Below are positions 42,350-52,081 of a DNA stretch of 64,000 bases, in pieces. The stretch is from G965276765 sp965276825. GTDB lineage: Bacteria > Actinomycetota > Acidimicrobiia > Acidimicrobiales > Palsa-688. Positions within the stretch are counted from its first letter, which is position 1, and every line of letters starts with the position of its first letter. The notes below the pieces were generated by a model. That model ran no database searches. It had not been told where the DNA came from and saw only the letters and a list, made by a program, of their open reading frames with translations. The stretch is from the NCBI GenBank assembly GCA_965276825.1, contig OZ255630.1, positions 3,224,001 through 3,288,000 of the forward strand, in the 5' to 3' direction. The position numbers and the translations under genes were made by a program.

Positions 42350-43036
42350 GTGAGAGTCACGGACAACCGGGCCCGCGACAAGCTCTTTGGTCGGCTGGCC
42401 GGGGCGATCGAGTCCGTCATGACCGCGCACCCGGTGCGGGTCGCCGTCGACGGGCCGCCTGCCGCCGGCAAGACGACGCTGGCCGACGAGGTCGCCTTGG
42501 TCCTGCGCAGCCAGGGCCGCGAGGTCATCCGCGCCTCGATCGAAAGCTTCCTCTTTCCCCGGGCACAGCGCTATCGGCGGGGCGAGGACTCGCCCGAAGG
42601 CTGCTACCACGACAGCTTCGACTTCGACGCGCTGCACCGGGTGCTGCTCGATCCGCTCGGCCCGGACGGCGACCGAAGGTTCCAGCAGGCGGTTTACGAC
42701 CGCGACACGGACACCGCGCTGTCCCCGCTGGTGGCGACGGCGGCCGCCGATGCCGTGCTCCTCTTCGACGGCGTGTTCCTCCTGCGCCCGGAGCTGATCG
42801 ACCGGTGGGATCTGCGCATATTCGTGTCCGCTGCGTTCGAGGAGACTCTGGCTCGCGCCCGCATCCGTGACCTGGCGCCGTTGGGATCCGCCGCCAGGGT
42901 CGAGCAGCGCTTCCGCAACCGCTACCAGCCCTCCCAACAGTTCTACTTCGATACGGTCCGCCCGACGGATCTCGCCAACGTCGTCCTGCACAACGACGAG
43001 CCCGGGCGCCCCGCATGGGAAGTCCGACCACACTGA
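42350..43036 (+). CDS. Uridine kinase-like P-loop kinase
   Basis: A 228-residue protein. Walker A is VDGPPAAGKTTLADE, followed by VIRASIESFLFPRAQRYRRGEDSPEGCYHDSFDFDAL, the nucleoside-binding stretch typical of stand-alone actinobacterial uridine-kinase-like proteins, and LLFDGVFLLRPELIDRWDLRIFV as the Walker B/sensor region. GTG 42350 directly follows AGGAGG, which is too close for normal spacing, so initiation there is not certain; ATG 42419 would cut the first helix. Confidence 0.83.
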   Translation: MRVTDNRARDKLFGRLAGAIESVMTAHPVRVAVDGPPAAGKTTLADEVALVLRSQGREVIRASIESFLFPRAQRYRRGEDSPEGCYHDSFDFDALHRVLLDPLGPDGDRRFQQAVYDRDTDTALSPLVATAAADAVLLFDGVFLLRPELIDRWDLRIFVSAAFEETLARARIRDLAPLGSAARVEQRFRNRYQPSQQFYFDTVRPTDLANVVLHNDEPGRPAWEVRPH

Positions 43037-43218
43037 TCAGTGGCACCAGATTCTGAATCGGACGCGGAACCGGCGTCGTTAGCGCTAGTCGAGAACGCGG
43101 CGGCAGTACACAACCCGCGGCGGGGAGGGCCGTTCTGGGCGGCGGAGCATGGTTTGGCAGCGGCCGTTCTGGCGTGCTGTTGTGTGCTGCTCTCGGTGTC
43201 TTCGCCTGTCGGGCTCGG

Positions 43219-44037
43219 CTATCGCAGGCGGAGGATGTTGCCGGTGACGAGTCGAGCGGCGTCGGTGCATAACCAGACGATGACCTCGGCGACGTCGGCG
43301 GGCTCGGCGACGTGGTGGAGGTCGGGGCTCTCCGCGACGACCTGTCGGACTGCATCGGTCACCCATCCGGTGTCGGTGACGGGCGGGTAGACGACGTTGG
43401 CGGTGACGCCGATGGCGGCAAGCTCGCTGGCGGCGGAGAGCGTGTAGTTCTCCAAGGCGGCCTTGGCCGCCCCATAGGAGACCTCGCCGGGGAAACCGTC
43501 CGGTCCTCCGGAGGTGAGGCTGATGATGCGGCCCCATTCGGCGCCGCGGCGCTGGGCCCGGGCTGCGATCTCGGCGATCATGAGCGCCCCGCCCCTGGCG
43601 TCGACGAGCAATTGGGTGTCGACGGTGCCGGCGGTGACGGGCTGGTTGGGTCGGCCGATACCGTCGAGCGGCCTGCCGCTGAAGGTGTCCTGCTTCCATC
43701 CGCTGGCGTTGTTGACCAGGATCGCCACCGGGCCGAGAGCCGCCTCCACCTGCTCGAAGATCCGCTGCGGTGCGGTCGGGTCCGACAAGTCGGCTTCGAC
43801 GGGGACCGCTTGGCGGCCGGCGGCCTCGATGGCGGCCACGACCGCGCCAGCGTCCCGGGCGCGAGCCTCGGCGTAGACGGCCGGGCGCCCGGGGTCGTCG
43901 TCGGGGACCTGGAGACGCAGGAACGAGACGCCGACGTCGGCTCCCGCGTGGGCAAGGGCGTTCGCGGTCGCCGCCCCGATGCCTTGGTTGGCGCCGGTGA
44001 CGACAGCGACCCGCCCGGTCAAGGGACCGACAGACAT
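43219..44037 (-). CDS. SDR family oxidoreductase (FabG-like)
   Basis: A 272-residue protein with AGGAGGT before ATG 44037. Cofactor motif TGANQGIGAATANAL, NNAS in VNNASGWKQD, Ser in ISLTSGG and the catalytic YGAAK. An insert after strand 2 (LQVPDDDPGRPAVYAEARARD) is longer than in FabG. The end NILRLR lacks a long tail. Substrate unknown. Confidence 0.88.
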   Translation of the reverse strand: MSVGPLTGRVAVVTGANQGIGAATANALAHAGADVGVSFLRLQVPDDDPGRPAVYAEARARDAGAVVAAIEAAGRQAVPVEADLSDPTAPQRIFEQVEAALGPVAILVNNASGWKQDTFSGRPLDGIGRPNQPVTAGTVDTQLLVDARGGALMIAEIAARAQRRGAEWGRIISLTSGGPDGFPGEVSYGAAKAALENYTLSAASELAAIGVTANVVYPPVTDTGWVTDAVRQVVAESPDLHHVAEPADVAEVIVWLCTDAARLVTGNILRLR

Positions 44038-44346
44038 GGTGAGACCTCCTGGATCGTCGAAACGTGAACGAGGACGAGGTCAGTTGTCGGCCACGGCGGG
44101 TCACCGTAGCGGAGGATCCTCGGCGGATCGAAGGCTTCCGCCCCGAACCGGCCATGACCGGCAAGAGCGAGAGTGCGACATATGTACAGGTTGGGCAGGT
44201 GACAGCCCGTCATCCGACGCAACGCCCCGCAAAACGGTCCCGAGTGCTTGTCCTTGGAGACGCCAGGTCCGTTAGAGCGCAGGCAACCGGCGTGCAAACC
44301 CCGAGACGCTCGGCCATGCATGTTCGGCGATACCAGCTGACAAGCA

Positions 44347-44830
44347 GCCTGAGCCGCCCCTGAGCGCCTACGAGCGCACGACGCTGGCGGGCTACCTCGA
44401 CTGGCAGCGGGCGACGTTCGCCTGGAAGTGCACCGATGTGTCCGTCGCTCAGCTGCGCCGACGGCCGGTGACGACCTCGCAGCTGTCGCTGCTCGGCCGA
44501 TGCGCCACCGGGCGGAGGTGGAGCGGCAATGGTGGAGTCACCCCGACGGCGCAGCGGAGCCTTACCGCTGGTGCTCATCGGAGCACTCCGGCGCTAACTT
44601 CGACGCTGCCGACATCGACGAGGCCTTCGCCGCGTAGGCGGAGGGGTGCGAGCGTGGGCGTCAGGTGCTGTCGGTTGCCACCCTGGACGAAGCCATTGGT
44701 CGTGGGCCGGAGCACCGCCTCAGCGTCCGGCGCCTGGCCATTCCCCTGGTCGAGGAGTACGCCAGGCATCAATTAGCGGCCACGCCGACCTGCTGCGCAA
44801 GGCGATCGACGGCCAAGGTGGTGACCAGCA
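44347..44830 (+). pseudogene. Decayed DinB family (DUF664) gene
   Basis: Pieces of one DinB protein lie in different frames in the right order: PLSAYERTTLAGYLDWQRATF and FAWKCTDVSVAQLRRRP, then AEVERQWWSHPDGAAEPYR, then RLAIPLVEEYARH, and finally GHADLLRKAIDG. At least two frameshifts and one stop separate them. It is closer to the intact gene at 46103 than to the one at 31910. Confidence 0.72.
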
Positions 44831-45308
44831 GCAACGTCGTCCAAACGGACGACCCTCGCCGGGACTTCCACAAGGGGCGGGACACCCCCGCCTCCGACGC
44901 CGGCGGCGCCACTTCCGAGGCTTGCCAGCTAATCGTCGGTTCCATATGTGCCGTTCTGCGCGTCTGCGGCAACGGCGGAGGATGGGTTACGGAGCGCACG
45001 TTCTGCTCGCGCTCTGCGCGGCACGTCGGATCGGGGACACACGGCGGCCATCCGAAGGTCCGCAAAGTCTGGGCCAGCTGGAGGCCGGTAGCACGGCGAG
45101 CCAAACGCTTGATACGGCGCTCACGAGGCGACGGCATCGAGCCGCCGCCCCCACCGCCCTCAGCCGAAGTTCGAAGCCCGCTTCGGCATGCCCCTTCCCC
45201 AAGGACACTCAGCTGAAATTCGCGGCGAGTTTCATTCTCAGTGGACCCGACGTCTGCATTGGTAGACGATGATGTGGGCGCACGGGCGTCCCTGATCAAG
45301 GAGTCACG
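44831..45308. other. Non-coding stretch
   Basis: Several open frames overlap on both strands but none has a recognisable fold or a good start. AAGGAG just before 45309 belongs to the VOC gene. Confidence 0.4.
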
Positions 45309-45740
45309 GTGGCACGAGTCAGCACGTACCTCAACTTCCAGGGCCAGACCGAGGAGGCGTTCAGGTTCTACGCCAAGACCTTCGGCACTGAGGTCACCAT
45401 GCTCAGCCGTTACGCTGACATGCCCGCCGTCGGACCCGGGGAACTCCTGGCCGAGGAGCAGGAGCTGGTGATGCACGCCGAACTCCCGATCATCGCCGGC
45501 CACGTGCTGATGGCCACCGACATGCTTCGGTCGATGGGCCACGAGACCCGCATCGGCAACAACACCACGCTCTGCCTGGACGTGGACAGCAGGGAAGAGG
45601 CCGACCGCCTCTACGGTGCTTTGTCGGAGGGTGGCTCGGAAGGGTCCCCGATGGCCGACATGCCGTGGGGGGCTTACTGGGGTGTCATCCTCGACCGCTA
45701 CGGCATCCGCTGGATGGTCAACCAAACCCCGGCATCCTGA
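45309..45740 (+). CDS. VOC family protein, PhnB-like
   Basis: A 143-residue protein from GTG 45309 behind AAGGAG. STYLNFQGQTEEAFRFYAKTFGTEV is the PhnB-like opening, and SPMADMPWGAYWGVILDRYGIRWMVNQ the C-terminal half. The family includes proteins once called 3-demethylubiquinone methyltransferases; a metal-binding but unassigned role is likely. Confidence 0.88.
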   Translation: MARVSTYLNFQGQTEEAFRFYAKTFGTEVTMLSRYADMPAVGPGELLAEEQELVMHAELPIIAGHVLMATDMLRSMGHETRIGNNTTLCLDVDSREEADRLYGALSEGGSEGSPMADMPWGAYWGVILDRYGIRWMVNQTPAS

Positions 45741-46102
45741 GCCACTGCCGACCGAGGGCGATGCAGTAGGCCCGCGCACACGAGCCCGGAGTCTTCGCGT
45801 GCGCTGGACAAAGATCGGCACGTCCGGAGCCGTCCCAGCGTCCCCGCACGTGAGCGCAGAGTCGACCCGCGGAGCGTCCCTGCCCATAATCGCCGGAGGG
45901 GCAGCCAACGCCGGACAGGTTGGACACGCCGGATGTGTCCGGTCTGCGTGCCTTCGCCGGCCATTCCGGCCGGATATGGCGTGTTCGTTATGCTCGCCCC
46001 CTACCAGCACCTCGGCCCGGCTACGCAGCGCGCAGTGGGGGCCTGAGCCGTGCGGAGTTGGCCATCACCATCCGCACTGCGTCCCGAGCGGACGGCGGTG
46101 GA
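45741..46102. other. Non-coding stretch
   Basis: No gene is seen. A GGACAC...GTGTCC inverted repeat lies near 45922-45940. Confidence 0.4.
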
Positions 46103-46672
46103 CTACTCGCCGGTCTCGCCGTCGACGGCTTCGCGGAGGAGGTCGGCGTGGCCGTTGTGCCGTGCGTACTCCTCGATCATGTGGAGCATAATCCAGCGCA
46201 GGCTGGGCGCCCGTCCGTCTGGCCAGGGGCGTAAGGCGAGGCGGTCGAGCCCGCCGTCAGCGAGGGCTTCGGCGACCCGTTGGCGCGAGCGTACGACGGC
46301 GTCCTCCCAGAGGGCTCGCAGCCCTTCGGGGCTGTCTTCGGCGGCGGTGCGCCACTCCCAGTCAGGGTCGGACTTCCAGTCGACGGCGCCCCACGGCGGC
46401 GAGTAGTCATCGCCGAACAGCGAGCGGGAGAACCACCCGTCCTCGACCAGGGCCAGGTGTTTCATCATCCCGCCGAGCGTCATCGTGGAAGCGGCGGCCC
46501 TGGTGCTAAGGCCTTCCGAACCGAGGCCGCGGCACTTCCAGGCGAACGTCGCACGGTGATAGTCGAGGTAGGCGAGGAGCATGGTCGTCTCGTCGTCCGC
46601 CGCCGGAGGCTCTGGTCGGCCGTGTTCGTCCAGCCCGAGCGCCGCACTGTCGCCGCTTTCGTCGGGGTCCAT
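46103..46672 (-). CDS. DinB family (DUF664) protein
   Basis: A 189-residue protein: LAYLDYHRATFAWKCRGL, MKHLALVEDGWFSRSLFGDD, RWIMLHMIEEYARHNGHADLLREAVDGETGE. The His residues of the metal site are all present. ATG 46672 has CAAGCT six bases upstream as a possible -10 box. The intact relative of the decayed gene at 44347. Confidence 0.87.
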   Translation of the reverse strand: MDPDESGDSAALGLDEHGRPEPPAADDETTMLLAYLDYHRATFAWKCRGLGSEGLSTRAAASTMTLGGMMKHLALVEDGWFSRSLFGDDYSPPWGAVDWKSDPDWEWRTAAEDSPEGLRALWEDAVVRSRQRVAEALADGGLDRLALRPWPDGRAPSLRWIMLHMIEEYARHNGHADLLREAVDGETGE

Positions 46673-47264
46673 TCACCCAGCTTGCCCCATCGGCCCAGGG
46701 CAGCGAGCCAACCACGCAATCCCGCCTCATCCGCGATCCGATGGCCGCTCTCCACTCGCCAACGTTCTTGTTCGTCTGGTGCAGTAGTTGGCGAGAAGCC
46801 GCTCGCGCATCACCGAAGACCGCCGACCGAGACCAGCAGGCGCGACGCGACAGCCGGGTAGGTGAGACACGCCCAAGGTGCCGTTCCGCGCTCCCGGTCG
46901 TTCCCGCGGGGTCGGCGTTCTGCACGTCCGATCGGCATGGACGTTCGGACCACCTGCACGTGCCGGCCGAGATGCCAGACGGCAGCCAAGAACCGTCGAT
47001 CGGGCGTCGCCGCCGCCAGACGGATCGTTCTGTCGATCGCAGGAGCAGCCTCGCAGTTCGGGGCACGAGAGCTTTGCCGTCCCGTGCCACTGTCGCAGAT
47101 AGCGCCCCGTGAATCGGAATCCTTGCGGGCGGCCTAAACGGGACGCTCCCCGGCCGTCACCGCTCCTGACCTGGGGCGTTCCCGCAGGAGGTTCGGCGAC
47201 TGACACGGGGTCGCCGGCTACGGCTGGTCGACACTGAGTGCGGCGGGCGCAACAGAATGGCCCC
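46673..47264. other. Non-coding stretch with repeat copy B
   Basis: No gene is supported. The region holds the second copy of the dispersed repeat at 46918-47000. Confidence 0.45.
46918..47000 (+). repeat. Dispersed non-coding repeat, copy B
   Basis: Related to 42001-42080, as described there; the match includes GATGCCAGACGGCAGCC versus GCTGCCAGACGGCATCC. Confidence 0.45.
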
Positions 47265-47816
47265 GTGCGCAGTGAGCAGCCCATCGTGGTGGCCGTCAGC
47301 CGGGACGGCGAGCACCGCTTCAGCAAGGCCGTCGCCGCCGAGATCACCCTTCGCGTCGGTCTGGGGGTCGAGGGCGACGCTCATGCCGGCGTCACGGTGC
47401 AGCACCGTTCCCGCGTCGCTGCCGACCCGACCCAGCCCAACCTGCGCTAAGTCCACCTCATCCACGCCGAGCTGTTCGCCGAGCTACGGGAGCAGGGCTT
47501 CGAGGTGGGACCCGGTCAGCTCGGGGAGAACATCACCACGAGCGGGATCGACCTTTTGCGCCTACCACGCGGAACTCACCTGCGCGTCGGGCCCGAGTCG
47601 GTGGTCGAGGTCACCGGCCTGCGCAACCCGTGCGCCCAGATCAACTCCTTCCGGTCAGGCTTACTGGGCTCGGTCCTGAGTCGAGACGAGAACGGTGACG
47701 TAGTGCGCAAGTCCGGCGTCATGGGCGTCGTGGTACACGGCGGATTGGTCCGGCCAGGTGACTCCATAGGAGTGGACCTGCCCGCCGGCCCCCACCACAA
47801 CTTGCAACGCGTCTAG
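47265..47816 (+). pseudogene. MOSC domain protein with one nonsense codon
   Basis: A single frame from GTG 47265 to 47816 encodes a complete MOSC protein except for TAA at 47448-47450. Before the stop are AVAAEITLRVGLGVEGDAHAG and VQHRSRVAADPTQPNLR; after it VHLIHAELFAEL, GQLGENITTSGIDLL and EVTGLRNPCAQINSF, which holds the MOSC Cys. Relatives have Gln at the stop, so CAA to TAA is the likely change. MOSC proteins bind molybdenum cofactor or transfer sulphur. A CAGAAT box sits six bases before the GTG. Confidence 0.85.
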
Positions 47817-48091
47817 CCATTCCGCTCCCCGATCCGCCCCCGGGTACGACGCCGAACACGCTTTCGAACGGGCCCGCCGTTCCCCGGACCAAGCCCCCGC
47901 CGACAAGTCCCCTGGCGCCGCCATAGCCGCCAAGCCCGACCCGGGCCGACCAACACTCACAGCCGGTGCCGAGCCCGAGGCGGTCACCGCCACAAGGAGC
48001 TTCGCAGCGCCGACGTCGGTGATCACTTCCGGGTTGGGCCGCCCGTCGCGAGGCACAGTTTGTCGAGTCGCCCAGCCGCGCTGAGCCGGCC
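47817..48091. other. Intergenic stretch
   Basis: About 275 bp with no gene seen; the promoter for the decarboxylase is at the right end. Confidence 0.4.
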
Positions 48092-48097
48092 TAGGGT
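48092..48097 (+). promoter_or_regulatory. Leaderless -10 box of the PSD-like gene
   Basis: TAGGGT, 6 nt, ATG 48104. It is the same hexamer as at dcd. Confidence 0.45.
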
Positions 48098-48103
48098 CGC
48101 ACG

Positions 48104-49342
48104 ATGACCGAGGACGTACGACACCTCGCAGGCTGGATCCCCGCCGATCAGGACAAGCTCGAGGGGTGGCTCCAGGGCCACGTCAGACGGGTGGACGAGG
48201 GGGGCCAACGCGAGCTGCGGCCGTCGGTGGCCGCGTTCAGGGAGCTCATCGAGGGCGACCCCGTGGTCGGGATGCTGGTGCAGCGCATGATCGAGCAGCA
48301 CCCGGAGAACCGGGAGTACCGCGCCCGCCACATCCGCGACGTCGACCATCTGTTGGCGCTGATGGACGGCGTGCTCAACGTCGCCCCCGAGTACGGCGAG
48401 GAGAACGTCACCCTGCCGATGGGCGCCGTCCTCGACTGGTCGATGGGCACGCCGGCGGGGTTCGCGGCCTTCCGGGATGCCCGCGTCAACGCGGCGTTGC
48501 GGGCCATCCTCCGTGAGTGGTGCGAGTTCCTCGACAGCCCCGCCTCGCTCTACGTCCTGAACGACGGCCCGAGGGGCTGGAAGAGCGCGAAGGCCGTCGC
48601 GGACGTCGGGATGGAGCAGTTCGTCCATGACCCGACCGACGAGCACTGGGGATTTAGATCCTGGAACGACTTCTTCACCCGCAGCTTCAAGGAGGGCCAG
48701 CGTCCCGTCGCCGCACCCGACGACGACGCGGTCGTCGTCGCAGCGTGCGAGTCCACCCCCTACGCGTTGCGCGAGGGCGTGCACGAGCGGGACCGGTTCT
48801 GGCTCAAGGGCCAGCCGTACTCGCTGCACGAGATGCTCGACGGCGACGACAGTGTAAAGCGGTTCGTTGGCGGCACCGTCTACCAGGCGTTCCTGTCCGC
48901 GACCGACTACCACCGCTGGCACGCTCCGATAGCAGGCACGGTCGTGACTGTGCGCGTCGTCGAAGGCACCTTCTACTCCGAGGCGGACTGCGTCGGCTCC
49001 GACGCTGACGAGTCCCCCAACTCGCAGGCGTACTTGGCGCACGTCGCCGCGCGGGCGATCATTGTGCTTCGTGCGGACGATCTGGCCATCGGTCTCGTCG
49101 GGTTCACCGCGGTCGGCATGAGCGACGTCTCTTCCTGCACTTCTGTCGTGAAATCGGGCCAGCACGTCGCGAAGGGTGAGGAGCTCGGCTACTTCCAGTT
49201 TGGTGGCAGCACCCACTGCCTGATCTTCGAGCCCGGCGCCATTCGCTCGGTCGCGCTGCAGGCCGTCCCGCGGCCGGGCGACCCCAACGCTCCGACAGTG
49301 AAGATCGGCTCGCAGATCGCGACCGCCCGCACCAGCCGCTGA
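48104..49342 (+). CDS. Phosphatidylserine decarboxylase-like protein (PsiD/PSDC type)
   Basis: A 412-residue protein in two parts. Residues 1-160 resemble the N-terminal PSDC region (PSVAAFRELIEGDPVVGMLV, RDVDHLLALMDGVLNVAP). The rest is the decarboxylase proper: WNDFFTRSFKEGQRPVA, AFLSATDYHRWHAPIAGTV and FQFGGSTHCLIFEPG. The GGST in the last motif corresponds to the LGST where the chain cuts itself to make the pyruvoyl group. Members of this branch decarboxylate amino acids such as tryptophan, or unknown substrates, instead of lipid. It looks intact. Confidence 0.85.
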   Translation: MTEDVRHLAGWIPADQDKLEGWLQGHVRRVDEGGQRELRPSVAAFRELIEGDPVVGMLVQRMIEQHPENREYRARHIRDVDHLLALMDGVLNVAPEYGEENVTLPMGAVLDWSMGTPAGFAAFRDARVNAALRAILREWCEFLDSPASLYVLNDGPRGWKSAKAVADVGMEQFVHDPTDEHWGFRSWNDFFTRSFKEGQRPVAAPDDDAVVVAACESTPYALREGVHERDRFWLKGQPYSLHEMLDGDDSVKRFVGGTVYQAFLSATDYHRWHAPIAGTVVTVRVVEGTFYSEADCVGSDADESPNSQAYLAHVAARAIIVLRADDLAIGLVGFTAVGMSDVSSCTSVVKSGQHVAKGEELGYFQFGGSTHCLIFEPGAIRSVALQAVPRPGDPNAPTVKIGSQIATARTSR

Positions 49343-49803
49343 CCGAAGCGACCCGAGCAACTCCCGTGAGCCGATCCTCTCGTGAGCCAGTAAGTGATCA
49401 GGCCCGTCTGCAGGGGTCGATCCCCATCACGGTCAGCGGCCGCTAGCGCTTGACGAGGTCGCCGGGCGCCGGCGCTGCACGCCCACGCCACGGCCGACTG
49501 GTCGGCGCCGACCTGCACGTCACCGGGGACGCCGGCGGCCTACTCGGCAGGGCGACGTTGGAGGAGCGGCAGCCCCAGCGGTCGGAGCCCCGGGCATGCC
49601 GGTGCCGGCGATCACGCTGAGAGCGCACCGCCGGCGACATCCTCCTCCGCAGGCCGCAGACCCCGAGGGCTTCGACCCGCACTACTGAGGTTCGTCGAGA
49701 AGGTGTCCGAATAGCCGATCCGCTCCCAGTGATCGCTCGGGCACCGGGGCGGCGCTCGCCGGTTGTTGAGAGAGGGCGGTCGGCGGTCGGGCAAACTTCT
49801 GTC
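49343..49803. other. Non-coding stretch
   Basis: No gene is recognised. CAAACT lies six bases before ATG 49804 as a weak -10 candidate. Confidence 0.4.
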
Positions 49804-50460
49804 ATGAACGTTCGCGATCGCACCCTTCGCCTGATCGCACGCCAACTCGGCCATCCCGCCGGGTTGCCTGGTCGGGTTGTCGGGCGGGTTCTCAACCGAC
49901 GCAACGCCGGCTCGATCACCGCGGCTGTCGAAGCGCTGCCGGCCACACAGCCAGCCCAGCTCGCCGATCTCGGCCTTGGTGGCGGCGTCGGGCTGAGCCT
50001 CTTACTCGAGCGGGCCGGGGCCGATGGGCGGGTCCACGGCGTGGAGCTGTCGGACATGATGCTTCACGAGGCCCGTGGCCGCTTCCGGCGACAGATCGCT
50101 TCGGGCCGCCTCGAAGTGCACCGAGCGTCGCTGGAGTCTCTTCCGCTCGACGACCGCTCGCTGAGCGGAGCCATAACGCTGAACACCGTCTACTTCCTCG
50201 AAGACCTGACGGGCGCGTTCTCCGAGCTGGCGCGTGTCCTGCAACCTGGGGGGGTCGTGGTCGTCGGAGTCGACGACCCTGACGCGATGGCCCATATGCC
50301 GTTCACTTCACACGGGTTTCGGCTGCGACCAATCGATGACCTCCAGGCGTCTCTCGCCGAGGCCGGGCTGACCGTGACCGCACATGACCGCGTCGGAGAC
50401 GGCCCGACCGCATCACACCTGCTGTGCGCCACGAGGACCGCTCCCTCAAACGGCACCTGA
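49804..50460 (+). CDS. Class I SAM-dependent methyltransferase
   Basis: A 218-residue protein. Motif I is LADLGLGGGVGLSLLL, the post-I acidic residue is in VHGVELSDMML, and ARVLQPGGVVVVG is the post-II region. The middle (SLESLPLDDRSLSGAITLNTVYFLEDL) is typical of small-molecule methyltransferases of the UbiE/methyltransf_11 type. The substrate is unknown. Confidence 0.86.
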   Translation: MNVRDRTLRLIARQLGHPAGLPGRVVGRVLNRRNAGSITAAVEALPATQPAQLADLGLGGGVGLSLLLERAGADGRVHGVELSDMMLHEARGRFRRQIASGRLEVHRASLESLPLDDRSLSGAITLNTVYFLEDLTGAFSELARVLQPGGVVVVGVDDPDAMAHMPFTSHGFRLRPIDDLQASLAEAGLTVTAHDRVGDGPTASHLLCATRTAPSNGT

Positions 50461-50791
50461 GCCCTCCGACCCTGCCCCCAAACACCGCAGGTAGGACCCG
50501 AGAAGCCCGACCGCCCGGGCGCTGCTTGCTCCCGCCGCAAGGAGGAGGGCCCGCTCACCGATCTCCTTGCGGGCGGTCGAAGGTCTTGCTCCAGGCAGCG
50601 TCAGGCGATGTCCCGACGCCTCCGCGGCGGCCTCGGAGCGCCTCAGAACTGGGTGATCGGCGCTCTCCGGCCGGCCACGACGAGCCGGCGGCAGGGAGCG
50701 CGGAATCGGCGTTATTCGTGCTCCCGGGTCGCTGGCTCTGGGCGCCGGCGGGCTAACTAACCTAACTAATGCTGGCGCCCAGAACGTCGGG
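50461..50791. other. Intergenic stretch with an inverted repeat
   Basis: CTGGGCGCC (50738-50746) and GGCGCCCAG (50774-50782) are perfect inverted repeats around TAACTAACCTAACTAA (50754-50769). It lies just after the end of the decayed integrase gene and may be a terminator or the remains of a recombination site. Confidence 0.5.
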
Positions 50792-51666
50792 TCAGCGGGC
50801 GGCGCCGGCGATGTAGGTGGACTCGATGTAGGTGGCGTGACGGTCGAGCGAGACGCGTGCCCGGTCGTAGCGCATGGTCGTGCGTGGATCGGCGTGGGAC
50901 GCGGCCTCTTGGACGTCGCGCAGCGGCACGCCGGCATCGAGAGCGGCCGTGATGAACGCGTGGCGCAGGGTGTGCGGGCCGATCGGCTTGACGATCCCAG
51001 CACGCTTGGCGACCCTCCGCACGATCCGAGCCGCCCCGTGACGGTCGATGCGCCGGCCGTCGCCGGCGCTGAAGATCGGCCCGGCGGCACGCTCGCCGAC
51101 AGCCAGGTCGATCGCCCGTGCGGTACGCCGCGCAAGCGGGATGGTGACGGTCTTGCCGCCCTTACGCAGCACGGTGAGGGTCCGATGGCCGCGCTCCATA
51201 CCGAGCGCCTCAATGTTCGCCCCGATCGCCTCTGACACCCGCAGCCCGTTGAGGGCCAGCAAGGAGATCAGGGCGTGTTCGGCGGCCGGCCCGAGCCCGG
51301 CGGCGACGAGGAGCGCGCCGACCTCGTCGCGGTCCAGGCCGATGGCGTGGGATTCGTAGTCAATCCTCGGGCGGCGGACATGGACCGCCGGGGAATGAGC
51401 GATGAGGCCTTCCTCCTCGGCGTAGCGGTAGAAGCCGGTGATCGTGCACAACCGGCGGGCGATCGTCGCTGTCGCCCGACCTCGAGCTTCGAGCTCCCGG
51501 CCGAAGGTCTCAATGTCACAGAACTCACGAACTGGCTGATGTCCAAGGCGTAGGCGTCACGGGTGAGGCCCCGGTAGCCGCCGAGGAAACCAGCGAGCGC
51601 AACATGTTCAGGATCGACCAGTCCGGGGTCGTAAACGACGATGGCAGTCGAGGCAGTGATGGTCAT
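50792..51666 (-). pseudogene. Tyrosine recombinase, frameshifted
   Basis: From ATG 51666 the first frame gives DPEHVALAGFLGGYRGLTRDAY to SQFV; the next frame carries on as FCDIETFGRELEARGRATATI and TITGFYRYAEEEGLIAHSPA to the end. One G lost near 51527 explains the break. The catalytic part is complete: Arg in LNGLRVSEAIG, HTLRHAFITAAL and SHADPRTTMRYDRA. At 290 residues it is the size of XerC/D-type or phage recombinases of actinobacteria. Confidence 0.82.
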
Positions 51667-52081
51667 GGCATACATCCCGAGTCGATGGGACTCGGGGGAC
51701 GAGGCGACCGGGCCCCACATGGATGAGACCCTCACCGCAGGGACGGTCACCGGGTCCCGCCCCTGTGACCGGTGAGGACAAGCCGGCCCGTCAGACCCGA
51801 CCCTCAGCGTTCTGCGCTGCTTACGGGGACGTCATCGAAGTCATCGAGGTGCTCGATATCGCCGAGTAGGCCCCTTCGCCGGCGGCGCCGCTCGACGGTG
51901 GCGACGCTCAAGACGGAACGATCGGTGCTTGGAGAGGGCAGTCGGTCCTGGCGCGACTGCTGCGTTGTCAACACCGCCAGTCTGGCCTTCTTCCGTGTCC
52001 GGCGGGGGCTCGTACGTTTGTCGCCGGACACCGCAACGACTTTGTCTCCTTGCTGACACAGATTGACCGGTCCAGCGCAGA
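51667..52081. other. Intergenic stretch
   Basis: No convincing gene. The upstream open frame toward 51750 is only the extension of the decayed recombinase. Confidence 0.35.

Noticed and set aside
44987..46010. Minus-strand frame opposite the PhnB-like VOC gene
   Set aside because: The plus strand encodes a complete VOC protein with a good ribosome site; the minus frame is a shadow with no motifs.
50738..50782. Inverted repeat after the decayed recombinase as its attachment site
   Set aside because: The repeat is symmetric and near the gene end, but no second copy or duplicated target was found, so a terminator is equally likely.
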